A stretch of DNA of 64,000 bases, from positions 20,170 through 84,169 of the forward strand of contig JAWODJ010000072.1 in the NCBI GenBank assembly GCA_046483315.1, read 5' to 3'. This DNA is from PXAP01 sp046483315. GTDB lineage: Bacteria > Bacteroidota > Bacteroidia > Bacteroidales > PUMT01. Positions 1 to 9,375 of this stretch are shown here, piece after piece. The stretch's first letter is position 1; every line of letters starts with the position of its first letter. Both the position numbers and the translations under genes were made by a program. Under the pieces are notes generated by a model. The model saw only the letters and a program-made list of their open reading frames with translations. It was not told the origin of the DNA and ran no database searches.

Positions 1-535
1 CGTTGCATGCTGTGCACAGGTCATCCGTAACTTCGGGAAGATGTGTTTCCGGATTCATATGGATAGCATCAAAATTACACGCATCAACACATTCTCCCAT
101 TCCTATGCAGCCAAAGGGACACCCTGTTTCTCCCGTATATAATGATGATACAATAGTACAGGAAGAAGCGCCGTCGTATATATTCGTTCTGTGACTTTTA
201 TCCGGGGAACCTGCGCAGCGAACCACTGCCACCAGTGGTTCCTTTTCTATCATCTCCCTGCCTAATATGGCGGCAATTTTTTTCATAGATTCTTTGTTGC
301 TAACCGGACAGTGCATTTCAGATATATCATCAGCACTAACCAGTGCTTCGGCAAAAGCCCGGCAGCCCGGATACCCGCAACCCCCACAGTTTGCACCAGG
401 CAATTCCTCTTCTACCTTTTCTATACGGGGGTCTTCAACGACATGGAATCTCTTTGCAACCATAAAAAGAATAATGGCTGCTGCCAATCCCATCGCACCG
501 ACAATAATTACTGAATTAATTACAATATCACTCAT
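1..535 (-). CDS. rnfB: Electron transport complex protein RnfB (3' end outside window)
   Basis: Partial gene; 178 codons are visible and the frame is open at base 1. The protein begins with one hydrophobic anchor (about residues 4-25), followed by a four-Cys Fe-S motif with the core CGGCGYPGC (about residues 50-58). A second Cys-rich stretch (CPFGCIGMGEC) starts the ferredoxin domain and is cut by the window edge. This order matches RnfB, the membrane-anchored ferredoxin-type subunit that passes electrons from reduced ferredoxin into the Na+/H+-pumping Rnf complex. It starts 12 bp after the RseC-like gene, in the usual Bacteroidota order, so the rest of the rnf operon should lie beyond base 1. 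Identity is clear; only completeness is unknown. Confidence 0.95.
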   Translation of the reverse strand, partial: MSDIVINSVIIVGAMGLAAAIILFMVAKRFHVVEDPRIEKVEEELPGANCGGCGYPGCRAFAEALVSADDISEMHCPVSNKESMKKIAAILGREMIEKEPLVAVVRCAGSPDKSHRTNIYDGASSCTIVSSLYTGETGCPFGCIGMGECVDACNFDAIHMNPETHLPEVTDDLCTACN

Positions 536-547
536 CTTTAAGATTTG

Positions 548-970
548 TTACAATTTTTTTGCTTTGAAAGAAAATTCTTTTTTGAGTCCTTTTTTAAAAA
601 AGCCAAGACCAAAGTAATATGGTCCAAGAGCAGCCAGTGAAAGGATTCCTGTCAATCCTTCATTAACCCCGAGGTGAGAAAGTATGATCAGTATTGTCAG
701 TACAACAAGAAAAGGCAACACATAACCCAGTCCGAGAGCTTTCATACCCATTGACTGCTCAATAACGACACCTATCTGTTCTCCCACGAAATAGTTATCT
801 CCGGATGATATGAACACCTCAATGACCCTCTCATTATCACTGCCAATAGAACAGGAACCCCTTGCCCGGCAATTTCCGCAAGCCGATTCGGGCTTTACAC
901 TGACCCTAATAAGCTTATCACCTACTTCGCTTATTATACCTGTATGCTCAATAGTTCCCGGTGCAGCCAT
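548..970 (-). CDS. RseC/MucC-family membrane protein preceding Rnf
   Basis: A small protein with an N-terminal soluble part carrying a Cys cluster (CGNCRARGSC) and two adjacent hydrophobic segments near the C-terminus. This is the layout of the RseC/MucC family (PF04246), implicated in reducing Fe-S regulators such as SoxR and often encoded just before rnfB in Bacteroidota. The start was placed at the ATG at 970 (MAAPGTIEHTG) because homologs begin about ten residues before the conserved IEHTGII. The same frame extends upstream to an ATG at 1018, which would add 16 residues. A box reading TATTTTTG on the minus strand (1139-1132) could be the operon promoter. The family is clear; its exact role in the Rnf operon is inferred. 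Confidence 0.85.
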   Translation of the reverse strand: MAAPGTIEHTGIISEVGDKLIRVSVKPESACGNCRARGSCSIGSDNERVIEVFISSGDNYFVGEQIGVVIEQSMGMKALGLGYVLPFLVVLTILIILSHLGVNEGLTGILSLAALGPYYFGLGFFKKGLKKEFSFKAKKL

Positions 971-1231
971 CTCGGTAATTTTATACTTTTTAATGACGTA
1001 AGCCGTTTTGTTATTCAAACAATCTGTCAGGCAACCAGGAAATGCCGGATTGTAATCTGTGCAACAACCTTATTTCAATCAATATACAACCCGATGTTCA
1101 GCCGCTGGCTGGTTTAATCCTTAGGAAAATACAAAAATATTGATGTTTAAATTCTAAAGATTGTTATTTGTCATGTTTTAGATGACCTTAAATAGTTTAG
1201 ATTTAGTATAAGTCTAAATTACTAAAAGAAG

Positions 1232-3340
1232 CTAACTGATTTTTCCCCAGTCCTCTGCCTCCGGGTTAAGTTTACGCAACTGTCTGTAATAAATTCTGTT
1301 TTCGGGTTTTTCCAGCAGTGGGTCTGAGTCAAGTATTATCATCGCCTGTTGCCGTGCATATTCCAGTATCTGGCTGTCCCTGCCCAGGTGTGAAATTTTC
1401 AGGTCAAAAGGAAAGCCGCTTTGCATTGTGCCTTCCATATCGCCCGGGCCCCTGAGTTTAAGGTCGGCTTCCGCAATTTCAAAGCCGTCATTTGTGCCAA
1501 CCATGGTTTTTATTCTTTGCCTTGCTTCATTTGACAGTTTATGGGAGGTCATCAGGATACAATATGACTGGTCGGCGCCGCGTCCGACACGTCCTCTTAA
1601 CTGGTGCAACTGTGACAGGCCGAACCTTTCAGCACTTTCTATAACCATAACACTCGCATTCGGAACATCCACTCCCACCTCTATTACAGTAGTTGCAACC
1701 AGGATATTGGCATTTCCTGATATAAACTGTTGCATCCCAATCTCCTTATTTTCATATTTCATACGGCCATGCACTATTGCCACCACATAGCCGGGAGGAG
1801 GGAAGGCCCTGGAAATACTTTCATATCCGTCTTCAAGATCTTTGTAATCCATTTTTTCAGATCCTGAAATCAGCGGATAAACTATATATATCTGCCTTCC
1901 CATGGCAATTTGCTTTTTCATAAATCCAAAAAGGCGTTCCCTGTTGTTATCATAGTAATGAGCAGTTACTATAGTCTTGCGGCCCGGAGGTAATTCATCA
2001 ATTACCGATACCTCCAGGTCGCCGTAAACTGTCATTGCCAGTGTCCTGGGAATTGGTGTAGCAGTCATTACAAGCATATGCGGAGGATTCTGGTTCTTTT
2101 TCCACATTCTTGCCCTCTGGGCCACGCCGAACCTGTGCTGCTCGTCAATAATAACAAGGCCGAGCCGATTAAACTGAACACTCTCTTCAATCAGCGCATG
2201 AGTACCGATAAGGATATTAGTTTCTCCCGAAGTGAGTTTTTTATGAAGCGTTTCACGGTCTTTTTTCCTTGTTGAGCCAGTAAGCATGCCGATGCTTACA
2301 GGAATATCCTGCAGGATCTTTGAAACTGTGGTAAAGTGCTGGGATGCCAGGATCTCGGTGGGAGCCATCAGGCATGCCTGGTATCCGTTGTCGGCAGCGA
2401 TCAGCATACTCATTATGGCAACCAGGGTTTTTCCACTTCCCACATCACCCTGTAGCAGGCGGTTCATCTGCTTTCCTGAGCCGGCATCTTTTCTTATCTC
2501 CTTCAGTACCCGTTTCTGCGCCTCTGTAAGTTCGAACGGCAGATAATCATGGTAAAAAGTGTTAAACAGCTCACCTACCCTTTTAAAAACAAATCCTTTT
2601 ATTTTTTTGTTCCTGCCGGCCTTTTGCCTGAGTATGTTCAACTGCAGATAGAAAAGTTCATCGAATTTCAGTCTGCTTTCAGCCTTTTTTAGTTTTTGTG
2701 AGCTTTGTGGAAAGTGAATGTTTAAAAGTGCATCATTAAGTCCGGGTAATTTCAGTTTACTTATAAGTTCATCCGGCAGCGTCTCCTCAATTTTACCATA
2801 AACGATTTTTAACAGATTGTTCTGTAGTTTATGTATAACGCGGGAGGTGATAAAACTGTTTTTTAGTTTTTCAGTGGTATTATAAAATGATTGCAAGGCT
2901 GCGCTAATTGTTTTTTCCTGTTTTTCAGGATCCTCCATCTCGGGATGAACCAGGTTGACTTTATTGTTAAAGAGAGTGGGTTTTCCGTAAACCATAAATA
3001 TTTTGCCGGGCCTGACCATGTCCTTTATCCATCTTAATCCCCTGAACCATACAAGTTCAAGGTTGCCGGTACCATCGGAGATTATGGCAGTAAGTCTTTT
3101 ATTTCTCGCCCGGCCTGCAATATCCACTTTTACAATCTTTCCCTCCAGCTGGATATAGGGAAGATCTCCAGTGATCTGTGAGATCTTGTAGAACTTTGTG
3201 CGATCAACATGTTTATAGGGGAAATAGTAAAGCAGATCACCAAAAGTACTGATATTCAACTCTTTATTAAGCAATTCGGCTCTTTTGGGGCCCACGCCGG
3301 AAAGATATTTAATATCCCTTTCAAGTATATCTGCCTGCAT
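1232..3340 (-). CDS. recG: ATP-dependent DNA helicase RecG
   Basis: The 702 residues are full length for RecG, the branch-migrating helicase that reverses stalled forks and processes recombination intermediates. An N-terminal wedge/OB region (about 1-270) precedes the SF2 motor. Walker A GDVGSGKT lies at 298-305 and the Walker B box DEQH at 399-402. Motif III-like TATPIPRT and the late motif QLRGRVGRG follow. The C-terminal part with GLRGPGDMEGT-like spacing (here LRGPGDMEGTMQSGFP) is typical of RecG. It is divergent from the methyltransferase gene at 3449. A short inverted repeat (TTTAGA/TCTAAA, about 1197-1218) lies just after the stop but has no T-run. Confidence 0.97.
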   Translation of the reverse strand: MQADILERDIKYLSGVGPKRAELLNKELNISTFGDLLYYFPYKHVDRTKFYKISQITGDLPYIQLEGKIVKVDIAGRARNKRLTAIISDGTGNLELVWFRGLRWIKDMVRPGKIFMVYGKPTLFNNKVNLVHPEMEDPEKQEKTISAALQSFYNTTEKLKNSFITSRVIHKLQNNLLKIVYGKIEETLPDELISKLKLPGLNDALLNIHFPQSSQKLKKAESRLKFDELFYLQLNILRQKAGRNKKIKGFVFKRVGELFNTFYHDYLPFELTEAQKRVLKEIRKDAGSGKQMNRLLQGDVGSGKTLVAIMSMLIAADNGYQACLMAPTEILASQHFTTVSKILQDIPVSIGMLTGSTRKKDRETLHKKLTSGETNILIGTHALIEESVQFNRLGLVIIDEQHRFGVAQRARMWKKNQNPPHMLVMTATPIPRTLAMTVYGDLEVSVIDELPPGRKTIVTAHYYDNNRERLFGFMKKQIAMGRQIYIVYPLISGSEKMDYKDLEDGYESISRAFPPPGYVVAIVHGRMKYENKEIGMQQFISGNANILVATTVIEVGVDVPNASVMVIESAERFGLSQLHQLRGRVGRGADQSYCILMTSHKLSNEARQRIKTMVGTNDGFEIAEADLKLRGPGDMEGTMQSGFPFDLKISHLGRDSQILEYARQQAMIILDSDPLLEKPENRIYYRQLRKLNPEAEDWGKIS

Positions 3341-3448
3341 ATTCTGAAGCTGGTTGTTAACCGACCGCCATTGTTTTAATAATAAGCCTGTTTATTATAC
3401 AAAAGCTTTGAGTAATTCAGTGTAAATTCGCAGTCACAATTTATTTAT

Positions 3449-4246
3449 ATGGGTAAAATTAAACTTTTAATTAAATATTTTGTCTATAAATTCAGATGTA
3501 AAGGGGCAAAAGGACATGGCATACACTCTCCCTTTGTTTTTGATTTAAACCGGAAGGTTCTGAACACCAAAAGTGAATACCCGGAGTATGAAGAGATAAA
3601 AAAATTCCGGAGGTCACTTGTAAAAAACAGGGAAAAGATCAGGGTTGAAGATTATGGGGCTGGTTCGGTTCTTTTTTCTTCACCCGAAAGGAGAGTCTGT
3701 GATATTGCCTTATTCGCAGCCAGCAGTCAGAAGACCGGCAGATTGCTTTTCAGGCTGGCACGTTATTTAAGGCCGGCTGTAACTGTTGAGCTGGGAACTT
3801 CCCTTGGATTTGGCACATTATGTCTGGCAATGGGAGGACAGGAAGGGAAGGTATACAGCCTGGATGGCTGCAGGAAGCAGCTTGCGATCGCTGCAGGCGG
3901 ACTTAAAAGAAGCGGAATTAATAATGTTGAACTTATACCGGGATCTTTTAAGGATACGCTTCCCGGACTCATGAAAAGGCTTGATAAGGTTGACCTGGTT
4001 TATTTTGATGGTGACCACAGAAAAGAATCTTTGATATGGCAATACGGGCATTGTGTGTCAAAGGCAGTTCCCGGTTCGGTTTTCGTTATTGGCGACATAC
4101 ACTGGTCCGACGGGATGGAGGAAGCATGGAAGGTCATATGTGATGATCCCGCCGTCACTCTTTCGGCGGACCTGTTTTATTGCGGATTGCTTTTTTTCAG
4201 GAAAGGTATGGTAAAACAACATATTATCCTTACTCTCTCCGGCTAA
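3449..4246 (+). CDS. Class I SAM-dependent methyltransferase, O-methyltransferase-like
   Basis: A 265-residue protein with a Rossmann methyltransferase core. The SAM-binding motif I VELGTSLGFGT is near residue 113, followed by an acidic motif (YSLDG) and a DLVYFDGDHR motif resembling the metal/SAM site of catechol-type O-methyltransferases (Methyltransf_24-like). The N-terminal GHGIHSPFVFDL segment is common in uncharacterised Bacteroidota homologs. The substrate cannot be told from sequence. It stands alone between the divergent recG and an ABC ATPase about 100 bp downstream, so the context gives no pathway. Confidence 0.8.
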   Translation: MGKIKLLIKYFVYKFRCKGAKGHGIHSPFVFDLNRKVLNTKSEYPEYEEIKKFRRSLVKNREKIRVEDYGAGSVLFSSPERRVCDIALFAASSQKTGRLLFRLARYLRPAVTVELGTSLGFGTLCLAMGGQEGKVYSLDGCRKQLAIAAGGLKRSGINNVELIPGSFKDTLPGLMKRLDKVDLVYFDGDHRKESLIWQYGHCVSKAVPGSVFVIGDIHWSDGMEEAWKVICDDPAVTLSADLFYCGLLFFRKGMVKQHIILTLSG

Positions 4247-4346
4247 CTCAAAAATAATGTTAAAGGATTTTCGTTTTAAGGTTTTATAATATATATTCGG
4301 GTCTTTTTAAAGCAGTTGTTGAATTCTCTCAAATATATTTACGTAC

Positions 4347-5069
4347 ATGGAAAATATGATCAGTATCAGAAACCTGGTAAAGAACTACAAGATTGGCACC
4401 ATAGTGGTGAGGGCCCTTCGCTCTGTTTCTGTCGATATCAAAAAGAATGAATATGTTGCCATTATGGGACCATCAGGTTCGGGAAAGTCAACGCTGATGA
4501 ATATAATAGGCTGTCTTGATACGCCTTCCGGCGGTCAGTATATTCTGAACAATACTGATGTCAGTAAGCTGGAGGATAATCAGCTTGCCGAAATACGCAA
4601 CAAGGAGATAGGGTTTGTTTTTCAGACTTTTAATCTTTTACCGCGATATACTGCTTTTGAGAATGTTATGCTTCCACTGGTGTATGCCGGGAAGGCGAAA
4701 GTTGAAAGAATAGCACGTGCAAATGAGGTAATTGACAGTGTCGGGTTGAGTGACAGGTCGCATCACCGTCCGAATGAATTGTCGGGAGGTCAGAGGCAGC
4801 GTGTTGCAGTTGCCAGGGCGATGGTAAATAATCCTTCCATTATACTTGCTGATGAACCGACAGGGAATCTTGATTCCAGGACTTCGGTCGATATAATGAA
4901 TCTTTTCGATGAAATACATAGCAGGGGTAACACTATTATACTGGTAACTCATGAAGAAGACATTGCCAGGCATGCACACCGGATAATCAGGCTGCACGAC
5001 GGTGAGATCGATTCTGATACCGTCAATGAAAATCCGTTGAAATTATCAGCACCTGTTTCGGCTGATTAA
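4347..5069 (+). CDS. ABC transporter ATP-binding protein, MacB/LolD type
   Basis: A 240-residue ABC ATPase with Walker A GPSGSGKST (41-49), Q-loop FQTFNLLPR, signature LSGGQ (145-149), Walker B IILADE (165-170) and a switch His in LVTHEED. The GxxDxPTSGxxxL-like region and the FNLLPRYTAFENVMLPL sequence are characteristic of the MacB/LolD/FtsE branch, which drives export or extraction of lipoproteins and small molecules. No permease gene is adjacent, so its partner must be encoded elsewhere. The family is certain; the transported substrate is unknown. Confidence 0.92.
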   Translation: MENMISIRNLVKNYKIGTIVVRALRSVSVDIKKNEYVAIMGPSGSGKSTLMNIIGCLDTPSGGQYILNNTDVSKLEDNQLAEIRNKEIGFVFQTFNLLPRYTAFENVMLPLVYAGKAKVERIARANEVIDSVGLSDRSHHRPNELSGGQRQRVAVARAMVNNPSIILADEPTGNLDSRTSVDIMNLFDEIHSRGNTIILVTHEEDIARHAHRIIRLHDGEIDSDTVNENPLKLSAPVSAD

Positions 5070-5103
5070 TAGTTCTTATTCTGAGGTCCCGGTAAATTTC
5101 GAT

Positions 5104-5123
5104 AACCCCTTTAAGCAGGGGTT
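5104..5123. terminator. Hairpin after the ABC ATPase gene, weak terminator candidate
   Basis: AACCCC and GGGGTT form a 6-bp stem around an 8-base loop, 35 bp after the ABC ATPase stop codon. No clear T-run follows, so factor-independent termination is uncertain. Confidence 0.3.
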
Positions 5124-5237
5124 TAAGGTAGTATCCGGTCTCAAAACATTTATACGACGGCTCTTTTTACAGGGAACTGAACAATATTACGGTTTTAGCG
5201 TTATTAACAATTAACATTATTGACCTGATTTGTTCTT

Positions 5238-5786
5238 ATGAAGATATACACAAAAACCGGTGATTCCGGTACCACATCCCTTATTGGAGGCAAAAGAGTG
5301 CCAAAGTTCGATTCTCGTATTGAAGCTTACGGTACTGTTGATGAACTGATTTCATGGGTAGGTCTTATCAGGGATCAGGAAATTGATGGCCGGATTATTG
5401 ATTTCCTGGTTGACATCCAGGACAGGCTTATGACATGTGCCTCTTTACTGGCGGCGGACTGTGATGATTGCCAGGACAGTATACCGTCTCTTAAGGAAGA
5501 TGATATAACAGCTCTTGAGACTGCAATTGACCGGATGGAGGAGGAACTTAAGTCCCTCACTTCTTTTATTTTACCCGGTGGACATACCGTTGTTTCATAT
5601 TGTCACATAACACGTAATGTATGCAGGCGTGCCGAACGCATGGTATTGAAACTTTCAGCAGATTTTCCCGTAGATGATTTTGTTGCTAAATATCTGAACC
5701 GTTTGTCGGACTATTTTTTTGTGTTATCACGTAAGCTGGGCAAAGATTTCAAGGCTAATGAAATTACCTGGAATCCCAGGTTGTAA
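5238..5786 (+). CDS. Cob(I)yrinic acid a,c-diamide adenosyltransferase, PduO type
   Basis: A 182-residue protein that starts with the ATP-binding signature KIYTKTGDSGTTSLIGG of PduO-type corrinoid adenosyltransferases. The conserved AYGTVDEL helix follows, and the C-terminal half carries the family's RxxxRRAER-like motif (here NVCRRAERMV). The enzyme moves the adenosyl group of ATP to cob(I)alamin to make coenzyme B12. No cobalamin riboswitch was recognised in the 170 bp upstream, and no other B12 gene is adjacent, so it may serve salvage. Length and motifs are complete. Confidence 0.93.
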   Translation: MKIYTKTGDSGTTSLIGGKRVPKFDSRIEAYGTVDELISWVGLIRDQEIDGRIIDFLVDIQDRLMTCASLLAADCDDCQDSIPSLKEDDITALETAIDRMEEELKSLTSFILPGGHTVVSYCHITRNVCRRAERMVLKLSADFPVDDFVAKYLNRLSDYFFVLSRKLGKDFKANEITWNPRL

Positions 5787-5802
5787 AATTCATTATATTT
5801 TA

Positions 5803-5810
5803 TAAATTTG
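5803..5810 (+). promoter_or_regulatory. Promoter -7 box candidate of Bacteroidota type
   Basis: TAAATTTG fits the Bacteroidota -7 consensus TAnnTTTG and lies 45 bp before the DUF2795 start. No good -33 TTTG was seen at the usual spacing. Confidence 0.35.
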
Positions 5811-5855
5811 CACCACTTTACAAAAAAGATCTTTATTTAATTCAAACAGGAGTTT

Positions 5856-6077
5856 ATGTACTGGACGCTTGAATTAGCTTCAAAACTGGAAGATGCTCCC
5901 TGGCCGGCAACAAAAGATGAGTTGATTGATTATGCCATGAGGTCGGGGGCTCCGCTGGAGGTTATTGAAAATCTTCAGGAGATTGAAGATGAAGGTGATA
6001 TTTATGAAAGCATTGAAGATATCTGGCCTGACTACCCCAGTAAAGATGACTTTTTTTTCAACGAAGATGAATATTGA
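5856..6077 (+). CDS. DUF2795 domain protein, 73 residues
   Basis: A small acidic protein whose middle part (WPATKDELIDYAMRSGAP...VIENLQEI) matches the DUF2795 helical domain: a short PATKxELIxYA motif followed by a helix ending in LQxIED. The C-terminus is rich in Asp/Glu and aromatic residues (DDFFFNEDEY). The domain is common as a small stand-alone protein in Bacteroidota and has no established function. A promoter-like box lies 45 bp upstream. The gene converges on the OstA-like gene, whose stop is 2 bp away. Confidence 0.85.
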   Translation: MYWTLELASKLEDAPWPATKDELIDYAMRSGAPLEVIENLQEIEDEGDIYESIEDIWPDYPSKDDFFFNEDEY

Positions 6078-6079
6078 GA

Positions 6080-7993
6080 TTATTCTCTGAACACATCCTC
6101 CCTGTATTTTGGACGCAAATGATCCAGCCAATGGAAATTTTGCAGAAGCCTTTCTCCTTCCGGAACCTCTTCAATGGGGTAAAGTGTAGCTTCCGGCTGG
6201 TTCAGGAACCTTATACTGTCTGGCTTACTGTCTTTTAAAAATATAATGAGGCTGGCACTTGCCGCTTTATTTATACCAATTATCTCCTCATCTTCTACCG
6301 GGTAGTAAAGTGTTTCAGCATTTCCGACAACATGTACACGGTATAGCTCTCCATTCCTTAAATTGCCTGTTATATCCTTGCCTTTGATCTGGTTGTACAG
6401 GCCGGGTTTTTCCTCGGATATTACAAATGCAGAATTTTTCATTATAATATGATCCACCTCCCCGTTTTTTGAGTGTACCTCCATAAATTGGGCTGTTAAC
6501 TGGCTCTCTTCCGACCAGATAACCGGTTCGTCAAACATATAGACTATAGAATCTTTCATATTATAATAAAGGGAATCGCACTTGCCCTGCATATCATTGC
6601 TGAAAAACCTGACACCGTAATATGCCACCATTATTCTCACCGTATCATTTTCCGCACTTATCTCTTCTTCCATCTCCGTTTCAGAATCATCATCTGGAAT
6701 TTCCCGGGTCAGGATCCCAGAACTTTCAGTAGTACCAAATACTGTAGTATCGGAACTTGCGGGGTCATTAACCACCAAACTGCCGATGTCACTTTTCATC
6801 AGACTATCAGGGGTACTTTTCATCAGACTATCAGGGGTACTTTTCATCAGACTATCAGGGGTACTTTTCATCAGACTATCAGGGGTACTTTTCATCAGAC
6901 TATCAGGAGTACTAATCATCAGACTGTCCGGAGTACTAATCATCAGACTGTCAGAAATAGCCCCGGGCATGGGTTCATCGGGGGGGGCATTCAGACTGTC
7001 TGCAGGTTCTGCAGACTGCCCGGCCGGTTTAACCGGATCGGGGGAGTCGGTTTGCAACCATGAGCGAAGGGTGTCTGCATGCATGTAAAGGGTGTCATTA
7101 TCTGACATTTGTATCAGCAGTGCACTGTCGGTTATAAGCATGTGCTCAGGATCTCTTTTAAACCATCCGTAATGTCCCCTTATTATGATATTCTCAGTAG
7201 TGTCTGTAACCTCCACATTCAAAAATGCTTCTCCCGTTCCCTTTCCATTGTCATAAAATATGCTGTCAGCCACAAGCAATTGTTTGTTATTCCTGACGCG
7301 TGCATTCTCATTGAACTGTGAAACATCTGTCTGTGTGTTATACCATCCGTTTTCACAGTAGATATTGGTCTCATCTCCGATTATTGTCGTAGGCCCGAAA
7401 AAATATGCAATCTCCGTTACAGTGTTGTATTTCAGCGTATCAGATTTTATGATATAGTCGGGATTGGTTATTTCCACACTGTCTTTGAAAAAAAACAGTT
7501 TTTCATCTGTATAGTAGTAGCCCTGCAAGCTTTCCAGTCTGTTATCCCCGTTTATTACCACTCCGCGTTTTGGATAATAGCCAAAATCATTGTCCATGTC
7601 AAATTCAAGGAAATCTGTTGTAAGGATTGTTTCCCTGTCCATCAGTCTTACATCCTGTCTCACCTCTGCATATCTCCGGTCACCGTAATATATCAGGTGA
7701 TCTCCGTAAAGATGCAGGGTGTCGCCCCGGTTGATATGTACATTGCCAAAAGCGTGTACAATATTGGTGTTTGAATAGCGGTGTGCACTGTCACATTGCA
7801 TCAGTACATCTTCATGGCTTAACCGCACATTTCCCAGCAGGCGGATAAGGTCCGGGCTCATACCCGGAGAAGGTGCTTCCATGATATCGGCGTTGAGTAT
7901 CCTGATTTCTGCAGGTTCCTGCCGGCTATTCTGTGGTTTGGCGTCATATATGATCAGCAGGCTGAGAAAAAGAAATAACAGGGTGCGGTTCAT
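6080..7993 (-). CDS. OstA-like protein (LptA/LptD N-terminal-like), octapeptide repeats
   Basis: The start was chosen at the ATG at 7993 because it follows a GGAAGG ribosome-binding site and opens a clean signal peptide (MNRTLLFLFLSLLIIYDAKP). An upstream ATG at 8035 would overlap the previous gene. The roughly 637-residue product has repeated beta-strand units typical of OstA/LptA-like domains, e.g. DLIRLLGNVRLSHEDVLMQCDSA and YADSI-type strands, and should act in the periplasm in lipopolysaccharide or outer-membrane assembly. Between two such regions lies a low-complexity stretch with seven copies of the octapeptide DSLM(K/I)STP. It is the last gene of a run with three SurA-like genes and guaB. 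Confidence 0.85.
   Translation of the reverse strand: MNRTLLFLFLSLLIIYDAKPQNSRQEPAEIRILNADIMEAPSPGMSPDLIRLLGNVRLSHEDVLMQCDSAHRYSNTNIVHAFGNVHINRGDTLHLYGDHLIYYGDRRYAEVRQDVRLMDRETILTTDFLEFDMDNDFGYYPKRGVVINGDNRLESLQGYYYTDEKLFFFKDSVEITNPDYIIKSDTLKYNTVTEIAYFFGPTTIIGDETNIYCENGWYNTQTDVSQFNENARVRNNKQLLVADSIFYDNGKGTGEAFLNVEVTDTTENIIIRGHYGWFKRDPEHMLITDSALLIQMSDNDTLYMHADTLRSWLQTDSPDPVKPAGQSAEPADSLNAPPDEPMPGAISDSLMISTPDSLMISTPDSLMKSTPDSLMKSTPDSLMKSTPDSLMKSTPDSLMKSDIGSLVVNDPASSDTTVFGTTESSGILTREIPDDDSETEMEEEISAENDTVRIMVAYYGVRFFSNDMQGKCDSLYYNMKDSIVYMFDEPVIWSEESQLTAQFMEVHSKNGEVDHIIMKNSAFVISEEKPGLYNQIKGKDITGNLRNGELYRVHVVGNAETLYYPVEDEEIIGINKAASASLIIFLKDSKPDSIRFLNQPEATLYPIEEVPEGERLLQNFHWLDHLRPKYREDVFRE
6791..6958 (-). 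repeat. Seven tandem 24-bp repeats inside the OstA-like gene
   Basis: Seven 24-bp units (6791-6814 onward) encode DSLM(K/I)STP. The first four are identical, the fifth differs at one base and the last two are more diverged. The period is a multiple of three, so gain or loss of units keeps the frame. Confidence 0.93.
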
Positions 7994-7998
7994 GTTTT

Positions 7999-9366
7999 TT
8001 ACCTTCCTGCCCAGTCTTTCGAAGAAAAGGCGCAATCTTTGTAAGCCTCGTCAATTCTGATATAGGTTTTTGATCTTTTATCGGCAATCCATTCCTCCAG
8101 TATCTGCTCTCTTTTGTGATTCATGGTCATCTCCTTTAAAAAAGCATAGTCATCTCTTAGGTTAGCCTTGTGTGGAGATGTCTGAGAGCTCAGATACAGT
8201 AGTTTATAGAAAGTTCTGCCTTGCTGGTCCCTTGATTCAAGAGGACCGGCTATCTCACCAACCTTCATATCCCTGACAGCTTCATACTGGACAGGATTAA
8301 GCTGGTCGAGCTCAAATTTTGATCCTCCCGTTTCCGGATTAATAACCAGTCCGCCGTTCATCTGTGTATCCTCATCTTCGGTATGCATAATTGCCGCTGT
8401 CCTGAAGTCCAGCGTATCGGTCCGTATCACCACTGCCAGGCTGTCCAGAAATGATGTTGCCTCTTTTTTAGCCTCTTCAGTTGCCTCCGGCCGGAGCAGA
8501 ATATGTCTTACGTTAACCTGTTCGTCCTTGCGGTCAATCAACTGAACAATATGAAAACCAAACTCGGTTTCAAATACCTGCGATACCCTGTCTTCTTTGA
8601 GGGAGAAGGCAACATTGGCAAATTCGGGTACAAGCTGGGAGCGTGACATATATCCGAGTTCACCTCCCCTGCGGGCTGAACCGGGATCCTGTGAATACAG
8701 AACCGCCATTGTCGTAAAGCTTTCTCCGTTGACAATTCTTTGCCGGATCTCATTCAGCCGCTGCCTGATCCTGAAATTTTCAGCTTCACTGAATTCGGGA
8801 TATTTGACGATCTGTCTGATTTCCACTTCTGACGGTATTAAAGGAATCTCTTCTTCGGGCATCCTGTTGTAAAAACGTTTTACTTCGGCCGGGGTAACCC
8901 TGACATTTCCTATTATGTCTTCCTGCATATATCCGGTAATAAGCTGGTTGCGGACAATATCCCTGAAGTCTTCCTTGATCTCAAGTATACTTTTATTATA
9001 ATAGTTTTCAAGGTTTTCTTCAGACCCTATCTGCTGGATAAAAAACTGCAGTCTGCGGTTCAGTTCCATCTCAACTTCATTTTCACTCACCTCTACAGAG
9101 TCAATAATAGCCTGGTTAAGCAATAATTTTTGCACGAGATAATTTTCAATCAGTTCGCAGCGTGAATATTCAGACTGGGTATTGTCCTGAGCCTGCATCT
9201 GCAGAAGCTCATTTTCAATTTCAGACTGCATAATAATGCTGTTGCCTACAACCGCAACAATCCGGTCGACAATTCTTTCCTGTGAATGAACAGACAGCTG
9301 TATTGCAAATAAGGCCAATAATGCTATATAAAAAAGTTTATTAAATTTTCTGTTGAACATTGTCAT
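7999..9366 (-). CDS. SurA-like periplasmic peptidyl-prolyl isomerase/chaperone
   Basis: A 455-residue exported protein: hydrophobic signal sequence (about 10-28), a SurA-like N-terminal helical domain starting at RIVDRIVAVVGNSIIMQSEIE, then two parvulin-type regions. The first is well preserved (RIVNGESFTTMAVLYSQDPGSARRGGELGYM ... FGFHIVQLIDRK). The second, in the C-terminal part (VRHILLRP...), looks more diverged. SurA chaperones unfolded outer-membrane proteins through the periplasm. The stop lies 5 bp before the OstA-like start, which supports co-transcription and a shared role in outer-membrane assembly. Confidence 0.9.
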   Translation of the reverse strand: MTMFNRKFNKLFYIALLALFAIQLSVHSQERIVDRIVAVVGNSIIMQSEIENELLQMQAQDNTQSEYSRCELIENYLVQKLLLNQAIIDSVEVSENEVEMELNRRLQFFIQQIGSEENLENYYNKSILEIKEDFRDIVRNQLITGYMQEDIIGNVRVTPAEVKRFYNRMPEEEIPLIPSEVEIRQIVKYPEFSEAENFRIRQRLNEIRQRIVNGESFTTMAVLYSQDPGSARRGGELGYMSRSQLVPEFANVAFSLKEDRVSQVFETEFGFHIVQLIDRKDEQVNVRHILLRPEATEEAKKEATSFLDSLAVVIRTDTLDFRTAAIMHTEDEDTQMNGGLVINPETGGSKFELDQLNPVQYEAVRDMKVGEIAGPLESRDQQGRTFYKLLYLSSQTSPHKANLRDDYAFLKEMTMNHKREQILEEWIADKRSKTYIRIDEAYKDCAFSSKDWAGR

Positions 9367-9375
9367 TTTGTATTA

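Noticed and set aside
3..617. Open frames on the plus strand (3-194, 267-617)
   Set aside because: They are antisense to the clearly coding rnfB and rseC frames on the minus strand and match no family.
5070..5237. Cobalamin riboswitch before the adenosyltransferase gene
   Set aside because: The B12-box was not found; only a small hairpin is present.
6791..6958. CRISPR-like repeat array
   Set aside because: The units are contiguous without spacers and encode an in-frame octapeptide.
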